A DNA stretch of 64,000 bases from an uncultured Sphingomonadaceae bacterium (GTDB lineage Bacteria; Pseudomonadota; Alphaproteobacteria; Sphingomonadales; Sphingomonadaceae), in the NCBI GenBank assembly GCA_947501695.1, contig CANMWO010000001.1, forward strand, positions 1,116,001-1,180,000, in the 5' to 3' direction. The position numbers and the translations under genes were made by a program. Of this stretch, positions 45,553 through 54,578 are shown piece after piece. How positions within the stretch are numbered: the first letter of the stretch is position 1; the number at the start of each line of letters is the position of its first letter. The notes below the pieces were generated by a model. That model was not told the DNA's origin. It ran no database searches and was given only the letters and a program-made list of their open reading frames with translations.

Positions 45553-47690
45553 TGACTGATAAACCGACGATAGAAGACTGGAACGCACTCGCTGACAAAG
45601 AGGTCAAAGGGCGCGACCTGACTTGGGAAACGCCAGAGGGTATTGCCGTCAAACCGCTATATACTGCGGACGATGCTGGCGATCCTGGTCTTCCTGGTTT
45701 CGGGCCTTTTACACGCGGTGTGAAAGCCAGCATGTATGCGGGGCGTCCTTGGACCATCCGTCAATATGCCGGTTTTTCAACCGCTGAGGAATCCAACGCC
45801 TTCTATCGCCGCAATCTGGCTGCGGGTCAGAAAGGTCTGTCGGTTGCTTTCGACCTCGCAACCCATCGCGGTTATGACAGTGATCATCCGCGTGTCGTCG
45901 GCGATGTCGGCAAGGCTGGCGTGGCGATTGACAGTATCGAGGATATGAAAATCCTGTTCGATGGTATTCCGCTTGATACTATGTCGGTGTCCATGACGAT
46001 GAACGGCGCGGTGATCCCATGTCTCGCTTTCTATATTGTCGCAGCGGAAGAGCAGGGCGTGTCACAGGACAAGCTCGCCGGCACGATCCAGAACGACATT
46101 CTCAAAGAGTTCATGGTGCGCAACACCTATATTTATCCGCCAGCGCCATCGATGCGAATTATCTCTGACATTATTGCCTATACGTCGGAGCATATGCCAA
46201 AATTCAACAGCATTTCGATCAGCGGCTATCATATGCATGAAGCCGGCGCGACAGCGGTGCAGGAACTGGCCTTCACCATTGCCGATGGCCGCGAATATGC
46301 CAAACAGGCGATGGCGACGGGCCTTGATATTGATGCTTTTGCTGGACGGCTAAGCTTCTTCTTTGGCATTGGCATGAACTTCTTCATGGAAGTCGCCAAA
46401 TTACGCGCTGCGCGGACGTTGTGGCATCGCGTGATGACGGGGCTCGGTGCACAATCCGAACGCTCCAAAATGTTGCGTACTCATTGCCAGACATCCGGCG
46501 TTTCGCTGACTGAGCAGGATCCTTATAATAACGTTATTCGCACAACCATTGAAGCCATGGCCGCGACATTAGGCGGCACCCAATCGCTCCACACCAATGC
46601 GCTAGATGAAGCGATTGCACTACCTACTGACTTTTCGGCCCGCATCGCTCGGAATACCCAGATTGTTTTGCAGGAAGAAGCAGGCATCACCAAAGTCGTC
46701 GATCCACTCGGCGGCAGCTATTATGTTGAGGCCTTAACCGATGAACTCGTCGAAAAAGCCTGGGAGATTATCGAACGGGTCGAGAGCGAAGGCGGCATGG
46801 CAAAGGCAGTTGCAGATGGCTGGCCCAAGGGAATGATCGAAGAAGCCGCCGCCGGTCGCCAAGCGCGGGTTGACAAAGGTGACGACGTCATCGTTGGCGT
46901 GAACAAATATACGCTCGAGGACGAAGATCAGCTCGAAACGTTGGACATTGACAATGACAAAGTGCGTCATGGTCAAATTGCACGCCTCGACAAGATGCGT
47001 AAAGAGCGTGATGAAGATGCCTGTCAGGCTGCACTCGAAGCGATCACAGCTGGCGCCAAGGGAGACGGTAATATGCTTGCCCTCGCCGTTGATGCCGCGC
47101 GGAAACGCGCTTCTCTCGGTGAAATATCCGACGCGATGGAAGCGGCTTTTGGCCGTTATGCAACAAAACCGACACCCGTAAAGGGCATTTACGGCGCGGC
47201 CTATGAAGGTGATCCGCAATATGCCTTAGTCGTCGACGGTGTCGATGCTGTCTCACAGCGTCTTGGGCGTAAACCAAAAATCCTTGTCGCCAAAATGGGG
47301 CAGGATGGCCATGACCGTGGTGCAAACGTGGTCTCGAGCGCCTTTACCGACATGGGCTTCGATGTGATATCCGGGCCGCTATTTCAAACGCCGGGAGAGA
47401 CACGCGATCTGGCTCTTTCAGAAAATGTTGATGCCGTCGGCGCTTCCAGTCTGGCCGCTGGCCACAAGACGCTTATCCCGGAACTGGTGCAGATGTTGCG
47501 AGATTCGGGACGCAGCGATATCAAGGTTTTTGCGGGCGGGGTTATCCCTCCGCAGGACTATGAATTCCTCCGTAAATCGGGTGTTGTCGGAATCTATGGA
47601 CCGGGAAGCAATATTGTGGAATGTGCCGCAGATATATTGCGCCTGTTAGGCCATAACATGCCACCCGAGACCGAGGAAGCCGCTGAATGA
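45552..47690 (+). CDS. scpA: Methylmalonyl-CoA mutase, single-chain
   Basis: Cobalamin-dependent rearrangement of (R)-methylmalonyl-CoA to succinyl-CoA. 712 residues: an N-terminal TIM-barrel substrate domain ([27 protein letters not shown]) and a C-terminal B12 domain with the cobalt-ligand motif DGHDRG near residue 585 followed by GASSLAAGH. It corresponds to the large subunit that works as a homodimer in many bacteria. It overlaps bioB by four bases. Confidence 0.96.
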   Translation: MTDKPTIEDWNALADKEVKGRDLTWETPEGIAVKPLYTADDAGDPGLPGFGPFTRGVKASMYAGRPWTIRQYAGFSTAEESNAFYRRNLAAGQKGLSVAFDLATHRGYDSDHPRVVGDVGKAGVAIDSIEDMKILFDGIPLDTMSVSMTMNGAVIPCLAFYIVAAEEQGVSQDKLAGTIQNDILKEFMVRNTYIYPPAPSMRIISDIIAYTSEHMPKFNSISISGYHMHEAGATAVQELAFTIADGREYAKQAMATGLDIDAFAGRLSFFFGIGMNFFMEVAKLRAARTLWHRVMTGLGAQSERSKMLRTHCQTSGVSLTEQDPYNNVIRTTIEAMAATLGGTQSLHTNALDEAIALPTDFSARIARNTQIVLQEEAGITKVVDPLGGSYYVEALTDELVEKAWEIIERVESEGGMAKAVADGWPKGMIEEAAAGRQARVDKGDDVIVGVNKYTLEDEDQLETLDIDNDKVRHGQIARLDKMRKERDEDACQAALEAITAGAKGDGNMLALAVDAARKRASLGEISDAMEAAFGRYATKPTPVKGIYGAAYEGDPQYALVVDGVDAVSQRLGRKPKILVAKMGQDGHDRGANVVSSAFTDMGFDVISGPLFQTPGETRDLALSENVDAVGASSLAAGHKTLIPELVQMLRDSGRSDIKVFAGGVIPPQDYEFLRKSGVVGIYGPGSNIVECAADILRLLGHNMPPETEEAAE

Positions 47691-48721
47691 ACGACCCCGA
47701 GACAATGTCCCCCGAAAACGAAAATATTGTAAGACAAGACTGGTCGCGTGAAGAAATTGCCGACCTGTTCAACCTTCCCTTTGACGAACTGCTATTCCGG
47801 GCCGCCACAGTCCATCGGCAGCATCACACCCCCGGTCAGGTTCAACTGTCCACATTGCTGTCGATCAAAACTGGCGGATGTCCTGAAGATTGCGGCTATT
47901 GTAACCAGTCCGCTCATGCTGAAAGCGGTTTAAAGGCAGAAAAGCTGCTTGATGTGCGCTCGGTGCTCCAGACTGCAGCCCAAGCAAAAGATCGCGGCTC
48001 ATCGCGTTTCTGCATGGGTGCAGCATGGCGCAACCCCAAAGACCGTGACATGCCCGCGATTATCGAAATGGTCAAAGGTGTCCGGCAAATGGGCATGGAA
48101 ACCTGCATGACGCTGGGCATGTTGAGCAAAAAACAGTCCGACATGCTTTCGGAAGCGGGCCTGGATTATTATAATCATAATATCGATAGCTCTCCGGAAT
48201 ATTACGAGAAGGTCATTACGACACGTACATTCGATGATCGGCTTGAAACGCTTGAAAATGTGCGTACCAGCGGGATCAATGTTTGCTCTGGCGGCATTGT
48301 CGGCATGGGCGAGACCCGCGAAGACCGGGTTGGTTTTGTTCATGCGTTGGCGACCTTGCCAAAGCATCCGGAGAGCGTTCCGGTGAATGCGCTGGTTCCG
48401 GTTAAAGGTACAGTGCTTGGCGATATGCTGGCCGATACACCGCTAGCAAAAATTGATGATATCGAGTTTGTTCGCACGATTGCAGTGGCGCGGATTACCA
48501 TGCCCGCGTCGATGGTGCGCTTGTCCGCTGGACGAGAATCCATGTCGGAAAGCACGCAGGCGCTGTGCTTCATGGCAGGGGCGAACAGCATCTTTACCGG
48601 AGATAAATTGCTGACAACGGGCAATGCCGGTGATGATGCGGATGAAGCGATGTTTGAGAAATTAGGGCTGGTTCCGATGGAAGCGGAACCGAGGGAAGTC
48701 ACTTTAGAGGCGGCTGAGTGA
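47687..48721 (+). CDS. bioB: Biotin synthase
   Basis: Radical-SAM enzyme that inserts sulfur into dethiobiotin. 344 residues with the radical-SAM cysteines C65, C69 and C72 ([12 protein letters not shown]), [13 protein letters not shown], and the C-terminal [14 protein letters not shown] segment. Its presence between the mutase and the carboxylase alpha chain links cofactor supply to the biotin-dependent carboxylase. Start overlaps the mutase stop (ATGA) and its stop overlaps the next GTG start. Confidence 0.97.
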   Translation: MNDPETMSPENENIVRQDWSREEIADLFNLPFDELLFRAATVHRQHHTPGQVQLSTLLSIKTGGCPEDCGYCNQSAHAESGLKAEKLLDVRSVLQTAAQAKDRGSSRFCMGAAWRNPKDRDMPAIIEMVKGVRQMGMETCMTLGMLSKKQSDMLSEAGLDYYNHNIDSSPEYYEKVITTRTFDDRLETLENVRTSGINVCSGGIVGMGETREDRVGFVHALATLPKHPESVPVNALVPVKGTVLGDMLADTPLAKIDDIEFVRTIAVARITMPASMVRLSAGRESMSESTQALCFMAGANSIFTGDKLLTTGNAGDDADEAMFEKLGLVPMEAEPREVTLEAAE

Positions 48722-48933
48722 ACTCAAATAACGCCATAAGCTTGATCAAAAATATATTGGGATCGGCTTTCGGTTTCGTCGTTTGCTTGGTTATGGGTCT
48801 TGTTTTTCTTGGCCTGGCAATCAGGGTTGCTCTGTCATTTTCAGGAGACTCTCTATTTCCCCTCCTTTTTGTTGGAATTGTTCTAACTCTGATTTTCGCT
48901 GTTTCTGTTTATAATTCAATCCAGGACGAATAA
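48718..48933 (+). CDS. Small two-span membrane protein of unknown function
   Basis: 71 residues starting at a GTG that overlaps the bioB stop by four bases; its own stop overlaps the pccA ATG by one base. Two hydrophobic segments are clear (about residues 16-40 and 45-64), separated by a short polar SFSGDS. No family recognised. The tight overlaps on both sides suggest that it is really translated. Codon use looks more AT-rich than in the adjacent genes. Confidence 0.65.
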   Translation: MNSNNAISLIKNILGSAFGFVVCLVMGLVFLGLAIRVALSFSGDSLFPLLFVGIVLTLIFAVSVYNSIQDE

Positions 48934-50903
48934 TGTTCAAAAAAATACTGATCGCAAACCGCGGCGAAATTGCTTGTCGGGTCATTCGTACGGCACAAAA
49001 AATGGGCATCAAAACGGTAGCCGTCTACTCCGATGCCGATGCCCGGGCACCGCATGTGCGCATGGCTGATGAGGCGGTCCATATCGGTCCGTCGCCTGCT
49101 GCCGAATCCTATCTGATCGCGGACAAGATTATCGCGGCCTGCAAGGAAACCGGCGCAGAAGCCGTGCATCCGGGCTATGGTTTTCTGTCCGAACGGACCA
49201 GTTTCCCAGAGCAATTGGCCGAAAATGAGATTGCCTTTATTGGGCCGCCACCCAATGCCATCGCGGCGATGGGCGACAAGATTGAGTCCAAGAAGTTGGC
49301 CGAAAAGGCGGGCGTTAGCGTTGTTCCCGGGCATATTGGTGAAATTGACGACACCGAACACGCGGTCGAAATCGCAGGCGGCATTGGCTATCCAGTGATG
49401 ATGAAAGCCAGTGCTGGCGGCGGCGGTAAAGGCATGCGTCTCGCTTGGTCCGAGAAAGATGTACGCGAAGGCTTTGAAGCCACGAAGCGCGAAGGCCTTG
49501 CCAGCTTTGGCGATGATCGAGTGTTTATCGAGAAATTTATCGAGCAGCCGCGCCATATCGAAATTCAGATTCTCGGCGATAAGCACGGCAATGTGATCTA
49601 TCTTGGCGAGCGCGAGTGTTCGATCCAGCGGCGACATCAGAAAGTTGTTGAAGAAGCGCCTTCACCCTTTGTCGATCCCGAAATGCGGAAGAAAATGGGC
49701 GAACAGGCTGTCGCTTTGTCGCAGGCTGTGGATTATCACAGTGCCGGTACTGTCGAGCTAATCGTCGGCGCTGATAAGAGCTTCTATTTTCTCGAAATGA
49801 ATACCCGGCTGCAGGTTGAGCATCCCGTGACCGAATATATCACGGGCCTTGATCTGGTAGAACAGATGATCCGTGTCGCTTATGGCGAGAAATTGCCACT
49901 GACGCAGGACGAGGTGACCCTAACCGGTTGGGCCGTTGAAAACCGTGTCTATGCCGAAGATCCTTATCGCGGCTTCCTCCCCTCGACGGGCCGTCTGGTG
50001 AAATATAATCCGCCAGAGGCCGAAGACGGTATCCGCGTGGACGATGGCGTGGCCGAGGGCGGCGAAGTGTCTATCTTCTACGATCCGATGATTGCCAAGC
50101 TGATCACTTATGGTGAAACCCGTATCGAAGCAATTGATCGCCAGATTGATGCATTGAACCGGTTCGAAATTGAAGGTCCTGGCCATAATATCGATTTTCT
50201 ATCAGCCCTTATGCAACACGAACGGTTTCGCGGCGGGAATATCACCACCAATTTCATTGCCGAAGAATATCCTGACGGTTTCCAGGGCGCACCGGCGTCG
50301 GAAGAATTGCTCTGCAATCTCGCCGCCATCGCGGCTTTTGCAGCGACCGCCCATGCGGATCGTGCCCGTCGGATCGACAATCAATTAGGCCAACGGTTGC
50401 AGCCACCATCCGATTGGGAAGTCCAAATAGGCGATAGCGTGCAACAGGTCTTCGTGTCTGAAGATGGTATTTTGGTGGGCGACAAGCAAGTCGACCTCTC
50501 GGTTGCCTATACGCCGGGCGATAGCCTGATATTGGCGACAATTGGCGAGGAACCATTTTCTGTAAAAATTTCCAAAACCGCCAATGGTTTTGCGCTCAAT
50601 ACGCACGGCGCGACCCATAAGGTTCAAGTCCTGCCCAGCCATATCGCGCAGCATGCCGTGCATATGATCGAGAAAATTCCACCGGATCTGTCAAAATATC
50701 TGCTCTGCCCGATGCCGGGCTTGCTCGTAGCGCTCCACGTCAAGGAAGGTGATAAGGTTGAAGAGGGTCAACCTTTGGCAGTTGTTGAAGCAATGAAAAT
50801 GGAAAATATCCTGCGCGCACAAAAGAATGCAGTTGTGAAATCGGTTTCTGCTGAGCAAGGTGACAGTCTAGCCGTCGACGCGATTATATTAGAGCTGGAA
50901 TAG
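48933..50903 (+). CDS. pccA: Propionyl-CoA carboxylase alpha chain (biotin carboxylase plus BCCP)
   Basis: 656 residues: biotin carboxylase domain at the N-terminus (KILIANRGEIACRV, ATP-grasp loop KASAGGGGKGM, EMNTRLQVEHPVTE), a middle linking domain, and a C-terminal biotin carrier domain with the biotinylated lysine in EAMKMENIL near residue 622. Together with PccB it forms the carboxylase. 3-methylcrotonyl- and acetyl-CoA carboxylase chains are relatives; the operon context with mutase and epimerase decides for propionyl-CoA. Confidence 0.95.
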   Translation: MFKKILIANRGEIACRVIRTAQKMGIKTVAVYSDADARAPHVRMADEAVHIGPSPAAESYLIADKIIAACKETGAEAVHPGYGFLSERTSFPEQLAENEIAFIGPPPNAIAAMGDKIESKKLAEKAGVSVVPGHIGEIDDTEHAVEIAGGIGYPVMMKASAGGGGKGMRLAWSEKDVREGFEATKREGLASFGDDRVFIEKFIEQPRHIEIQILGDKHGNVIYLGERECSIQRRHQKVVEEAPSPFVDPEMRKKMGEQAVALSQAVDYHSAGTVELIVGADKSFYFLEMNTRLQVEHPVTEYITGLDLVEQMIRVAYGEKLPLTQDEVTLTGWAVENRVYAEDPYRGFLPSTGRLVKYNPPEAEDGIRVDDGVAEGGEVSIFYDPMIAKLITYGETRIEAIDRQIDALNRFEIEGPGHNIDFLSALMQHERFRGGNITTNFIAEEYPDGFQGAPASEELLCNLAAIAAFAATAHADRARRIDNQLGQRLQPPSDWEVQIGDSVQQVFVSEDGILVGDKQVDLSVAYTPGDSLILATIGEEPFSVKISKTANGFALNTHGATHKVQVLPSHIAQHAVHMIEKIPPDLSKYLLCPMPGLLVALHVKEGDKVEEGQPLAVVEAMKMENILRAQKNAVVKSVSAEQGDSLAVDAIILELE

Positions 50904-50910
50904 AAGTTAA

Positions 50911-50974
50911 ATTCGTCATGCTGAACTTGATTCAGCATCTGCTGAGATACTGAAACAAAATCAGGATGACGAGT
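50911..50974. repeat. REP-like intergenic palindrome
   Basis: Outer arms at 50911-50924 and 50961-50974 are complementary at 12 of 14 positions (ATTCGTCATGCTGA against the other end). An inner perfect 6-base stem GCTGAA/TTCAGC lies at 50920-50936. The pattern resembles dispersed intergenic palindromes with GTCATGCTGAA ends found in many sphingomonad genomes. It lies right after the pccA stop and could also end transcription or protect the 3' end. Confidence 0.65.
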
Positions 50975-50991
50975 TGTTGGGGAGAGAAGAC

Positions 50992-52629
50992 ATGGCCAGT
51001 GAGGCAATTGCAGCCGGACAACGCGAGCCGACACAAAAAGAAATTCGTATGGTCATCGGCGCATCATCTGCCGGAACGATTTTCGAATGGTATGATTTCT
51101 TCATATACGGCACGCTGTTTTACATCATCGGCCCAACTTTCTTTCCTAGCGGGAATGAAACCCTCGAAATTCTTATGGTTTGGGCAACTTTTGCAATCGG
51201 CTTTGGCTTTCGCCCCGTTGGCGCGGTCCTTTTTGGTTTCCTTGGGGATCGCTTGGGGCGCAAATATACCTTTCTTGTCACTGTGACCCTGATGGGCATA
51301 GCAACGGCGGGCGTAGGCTTGATCCCAAGCGCTGAAACAATAGGCCTCGCAGCACCGGCGATCGTTATTTTCCTCCGCATTTTGCAGGGGCTTGCCTTGG
51401 GCGGCGAATATGGCGGAGCGGCGATATATGTGGCCGAACACGCTCCGAAGGAAAAACGCGGATATTATACCAGCTATATTCAGGCGAGCGTGGCCGGCGG
51501 TTTTGTGCTTTCCATAGGTGTTGTGCTTGCCTGCCGCTTCCTGATCCCGGAACAAGCATTTAATGACTGGGGCTGGCGTATACCTTTTCTGCTATCCATC
51601 ATCTTGCTGGGCATATCCCTTTGGATGCGGCTGAAGCTCAATGAAAGTCCGGTTTTTGTGGCCATGAAAGAAGCCGGGGAAACTGCAAAAAATCCCTTTA
51701 AAGAAAGCTTCACCTATCCCGGGAACAAAAAGCGGATTTTCGTCGCTCTTTTCGGAATTACCGGCATATTGACGACCATTTGGTACACTGCTTTTTTCTC
51801 TGGCATGTCTTTCCTTCGCGGACCGATGAACGTCGACAATTTGACTGTGGACCTCATCCTGTTTTTTGCCGGTCTGATCTCTATGTCATTCTATTTGATT
51901 GTGGGTAAATGGTCTGACAGGGTTGGACGGAAAAAGCCTATATTGATCGGAGCTCTTCTTACCTTGCTACTGCTCTTTCCCGCTTTCTGGGGACTGGGTC
52001 ATTTTGCTAACTCAGGGCTATCCGCTGCCTCAGAAGCAACTCCTGTCCGCGTAGAAGGTCAGGCTTGCGTTACCGACCCGTTTGCAGAGCTTTTCAGCCG
52101 AGAACAAAGTGATTGTGGCAAGTTATTGGAAACGCTGACCGCTGCTGGTGTTGCTTATGACGTCTCTGATACGGATGACTTAAAACTGTTCGCAGGTGAT
52201 CAGGAAATTGCGGTTGATCAGCAGTGGCTATCAGATGGAAATGTAAGGCGCGAAGGCATTCGGGCTGAACTTGGTAAATCCGGCTTTGATTTCAGCAAGC
52301 AACAGCTGGGAGCCTCCAGCATATTGGGAATTGTTGTAATCCTGTTGGTATTGGGCGCGCTCAGTGCGCTGACATATGGATCGGTAGCAGCTCTCTTGTC
52401 GGAGATGTTCCCGCCGAAAATCCGCTACAGTTCCATGTCCATCCCTTATCATATCGGAGCGGGATATCTGGGCGGCTTTTTACCGTTGATTGCTGGCTAT
52501 ATTGTTGCACGATCAGGCGATGTCTATTCTGGACTTTGGTACACTTGGGTGGTCGTTGCATTTGGCGTGGTTGTGGCATGGTGGGGCATCCCCGATGATC
52601 CAGAAGCGGCACTCGACGAAGCGGAATAA
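50992..52629 (+). CDS. MFS transporter, metabolite:H+ symporter (MHS)-like, with periplasmic insertion
   Basis: About 545 residues from the ATG at 50992 (GGAGAGA upstream). The N-terminal span with SSAGTIFEWYDFFIYG and the loop GDRLGRKYTF are diagnostic of the MHS group, whose members import carboxylates, betaines or amino acids with protons. Between the spans I count as 9 and 10 there is an extra stretch of roughly 95 residues (bases about 52018-52314) with two cysteines, which by topology should face the periplasm. Substrate is unknown. The alanine racemase gene follows after 18 bases. Confidence 0.9.
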   Translation: MASEAIAAGQREPTQKEIRMVIGASSAGTIFEWYDFFIYGTLFYIIGPTFFPSGNETLEILMVWATFAIGFGFRPVGAVLFGFLGDRLGRKYTFLVTVTLMGIATAGVGLIPSAETIGLAAPAIVIFLRILQGLALGGEYGGAAIYVAEHAPKEKRGYYTSYIQASVAGGFVLSIGVVLACRFLIPEQAFNDWGWRIPFLLSIILLGISLWMRLKLNESPVFVAMKEAGETAKNPFKESFTYPGNKKRIFVALFGITGILTTIWYTAFFSGMSFLRGPMNVDNLTVDLILFFAGLISMSFYLIVGKWSDRVGRKKPILIGALLTLLLLFPAFWGLGHFANSGLSAASEATPVRVEGQACVTDPFAELFSREQSDCGKLLETLTAAGVAYDVSDTDDLKLFAGDQEIAVDQQWLSDGNVRREGIRAELGKSGFDFSKQQLGASSILGIVVILLVLGALSALTYGSVAALLSEMFPPKIRYSSMSIPYHIGAGYLGGFLPLIAGYIVARSGDVYSGLWYTWVVVAFGVVVAWWGIPDDPEAALDEAE

Positions 52630-52647
52630 ACTGACTATCGCCGCAGC

Positions 52648-53703
52648 ATGAGCGTTACAACAATCGATATCCCATCAACGGCGAGGCTGCGTCTTAATAG
52701 CGAAGCGTTGTTGGCCAATTGGCGAACCCTTGATGATATGAGCGGTAGCGCTAGTGCCGGAGCAGCAATAAAAGCCAATGGTTATGGGTTGGGCTCGGCG
52801 GAAGTCGTCCAACGTCTACAATCTGCTGGATGCCGCGATTTCTATGTAGCTAGTTGGCAGGAAGCTAAAGATATCGAGGCTCATGTCGAAGCCGATAGCA
52901 GTATCTCTGTTCTTAATGGCGCGCGCGCCGAAGATATGCCGTTTGCCGTAACATCGGCTGCGAAACCTGTTTTGAACAGCATGGAGCAAGTGCTCCGGTG
53001 GCAAGAAACCTCGCGTCCATGCGATATTATGATCAATAGCGGAATGAACCGTCTCGGGATCGAGGTAACCGATTTAGAGCAATTTGACTGGGGTAGTCAC
53101 GATATTGATATTGTGATGAGTCATTTGGCTTCTGCGGACGAAGATGGTCCCCAAAATGCAGAACAGCTCGCTGAATTTGTCGGTGCGCTACAATATGTCT
53201 CCGGAAAACGTAATAGTTTGAGCAACAGCGCTGGCATTGCCTTGGGACAGGCCTATCATTTCGATTGCACCCGTCCAGGTCTGTCACTTTATGGCGGTAA
53301 ACAAAGACCCGAATATTCGGGATTAATCCAGCAAGTCGTATTCCCCGAAGCTCAGATATTGCAGGTCCGACAACTGAAGGCCGGGGATAAAGTAGGCTAT
53401 AATGCGAAATATACCGCTGAACGAGATCATCCGATAGCGATATTGGCGATGGGCTATGCGGACGGATATTTGCGTGGTTTTTCGAATAGAGGCGTATTTT
53501 TGAGCGGCCAGACGAAACTGCCGGTTATCGGCCGTATATCGATGGACTTGATTGCAATCGATATTTCCGATGCGCCTGATCTCGCGGAATCAGACTGGGT
53601 ATCTGCAGAATATGATTTGCCTATCGCGTCAGACCAGTCCGGGCTTTCCCAATATGAATTGATCACTGGCCTCGGCCATCGCTATTCCCACTATTGGGTC
53701 TAA
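52648..53703 (+). CDS. alr: Alanine racemase
   Basis: Makes D-alanine for peptidoglycan. 351 residues, fold type III PLP enzyme: the PLP lysine is K42 in AAIKANGYGLG and the second catalytic base is Y251 in VGYNAKYTAE. The RISMDLIAID segment is also characteristic. The PLP motif has Asn-Gly-Tyr where many enzymes have Asp-Ala-Tyr. It is somewhat shorter than typical (about 360-370). It probably shares a transcript with the upstream transporter. Confidence 0.93.
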   Translation: MSVTTIDIPSTARLRLNSEALLANWRTLDDMSGSASAGAAIKANGYGLGSAEVVQRLQSAGCRDFYVASWQEAKDIEAHVEADSSISVLNGARAEDMPFAVTSAAKPVLNSMEQVLRWQETSRPCDIMINSGMNRLGIEVTDLEQFDWGSHDIDIVMSHLASADEDGPQNAEQLAEFVGALQYVSGKRNSLSNSAGIALGQAYHFDCTRPGLSLYGGKQRPEYSGLIQQVVFPEAQILQVRQLKAGDKVGYNAKYTAERDHPIAILAMGYADGYLRGFSNRGVFLSGQTKLPVIGRISMDLIAIDISDAPDLAESDWVSAEYDLPIASDQSGLSQYELITGLGHRYSHYWV

Positions 53704-53722
53704 ACTGAGCAACTGCCATATC

Positions 53723-53810
53723 GCAGCTGCACATGCTGTAACTCCCTAATTTCCGCGCTAGTTGCATTATAACAAACTCCGACAACGGCTTTGGTTGCGG
53801 CGATGCACAA
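53723..53810 (+). promoter_or_regulatory. TGC/GCA-rich region upstream of phaR, possible autoregulatory site
   Basis: The 198-base gap before phaR contains GCAGCTGC (53723-53730) with ACATGCTG behind it, and TTGCGGCGATGCACAA (53795-53810). PhaR proteins are known to bind TGC-rich sequences and to repress their own genes in several bacteria. The match is loose and I give it little weight. Nothing else stands out in the gap. Confidence 0.25.
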
Positions 53811-53901
53811 TTTTGTCTAATGCGGACTTAATACTAAGTATTTTGAAGGCATGTCGCCGTAATATTACAAAAATAAAGCGATATGGTTCACAGGAGATAA
53901 C

Positions 53902-54525
53902 ATGGCGAAGACGAAAAAGGGCGATCAGGATGGCCCGATCACCATCAAAAAATATGCCAATCGGCGGCTCTATAATACCCAGACGTCCAATTATATAACG
54001 CTCGATTTCTTGGCCGAAATGACACGCAACGATATTGATTTTGTTGTAGTTGATGCCAAAACTGGCAATGACATTACGCATAATGTGCTGACGCAGATCA
54101 TCGTCGACGAAGAAAGCAGCGGGCAAAATATGCTTCCGGTCAATTTCTTGCGACAGCTTATCTCCATGTACGGAAACAGTATGCAATCGCTAATGCCATC
54201 CTATCTAGAAGCGTCGATGGATAACTTCCGCAAAAATCAGAAACAGTTTCAGGAAGCTGTTGAGGGCGCGTTGAACAAAAATCCATTGGGTCAAATGGCC
54301 GTTAAAAATCAGAAACAGTTTCAGGAAGCGGTAGAAAATGCCCTGAAATCAAGCCCTTTGGCTAGTGTAGTGGAAAAAGCCCTAAGTCCTCTGGGCCTAG
54401 GCGATAAGACAGCCTCTAACGATGAAGCCGAAGAGGAAGAAATGTCCGAAAAAGACATTGAGATTATGGAACTCAAACAGCAACTTGCCGACATTCAATC
54501 AAAGATCAATAATCTCGACGACTGA
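53902..54525 (+). CDS. phaR: Polyhydroxyalkanoate synthesis repressor PhaR
   Basis: 207 residues. The N-terminal DNA-binding domain is clear (about 13-75: IKKYANRRLYNTQTS, DITHNVLTQII), followed by the PHB accumulation regulatory domain (LRQLISMYGNSMQS). It senses PHB granules and controls phasin and PHB genes. The middle part contains an in-frame tandem duplication of 24 residues starting KNQKQFQEAVE, after which comes an acidic tail (EEAEEEEMSEKDIE has this character near residue 175) and a short coiled coil. Propionyl-CoA, handled in this window, is a PHA precursor, but no pha enzyme gene is here. Confidence 0.92.
   Translation: MAKTKKGDQDGPITIKKYANRRLYNTQTSNYITLDFLAEMTRNDIDFVVVDAKTGNDITHNVLTQIIVDEESSGQNMLPVNFLRQLISMYGNSMQSLMPSYLEASMDNFRKNQKQFQEAVEGALNKNPLGQMAVKNQKQFQEAVENALKSSPLASVVEKALSPLGLGDKTASNDEAEEEEMSEKDIEIMELKQQLADIQSKINNLDD
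54232..54329 (+). repeat. Internal tandem duplication in phaR
   Basis: A 26-base segment at 54232-54257 recurs exactly at 54304-54329, a period of 72 bases (24 codons). The reading frame is kept. The rest of the 24-codon unit has diverged (GALNKNPLGQM against NALKSSPLASV). Confidence 0.85.
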
Positions 54526-54578
54526 TTATTGCCGTTGATAAAGCTGACTTTTAAAATTTTCCGACTGGAACCCAATAC

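Noticed and set aside
48909-49637. Long open frame on the minus strand (242 codons) opposite pccA
   Set aside because: It lies wholly antisense to a well-supported biotin carboxylase and shows no domain or signal; long antisense frames are common opposite GC-biased genes.
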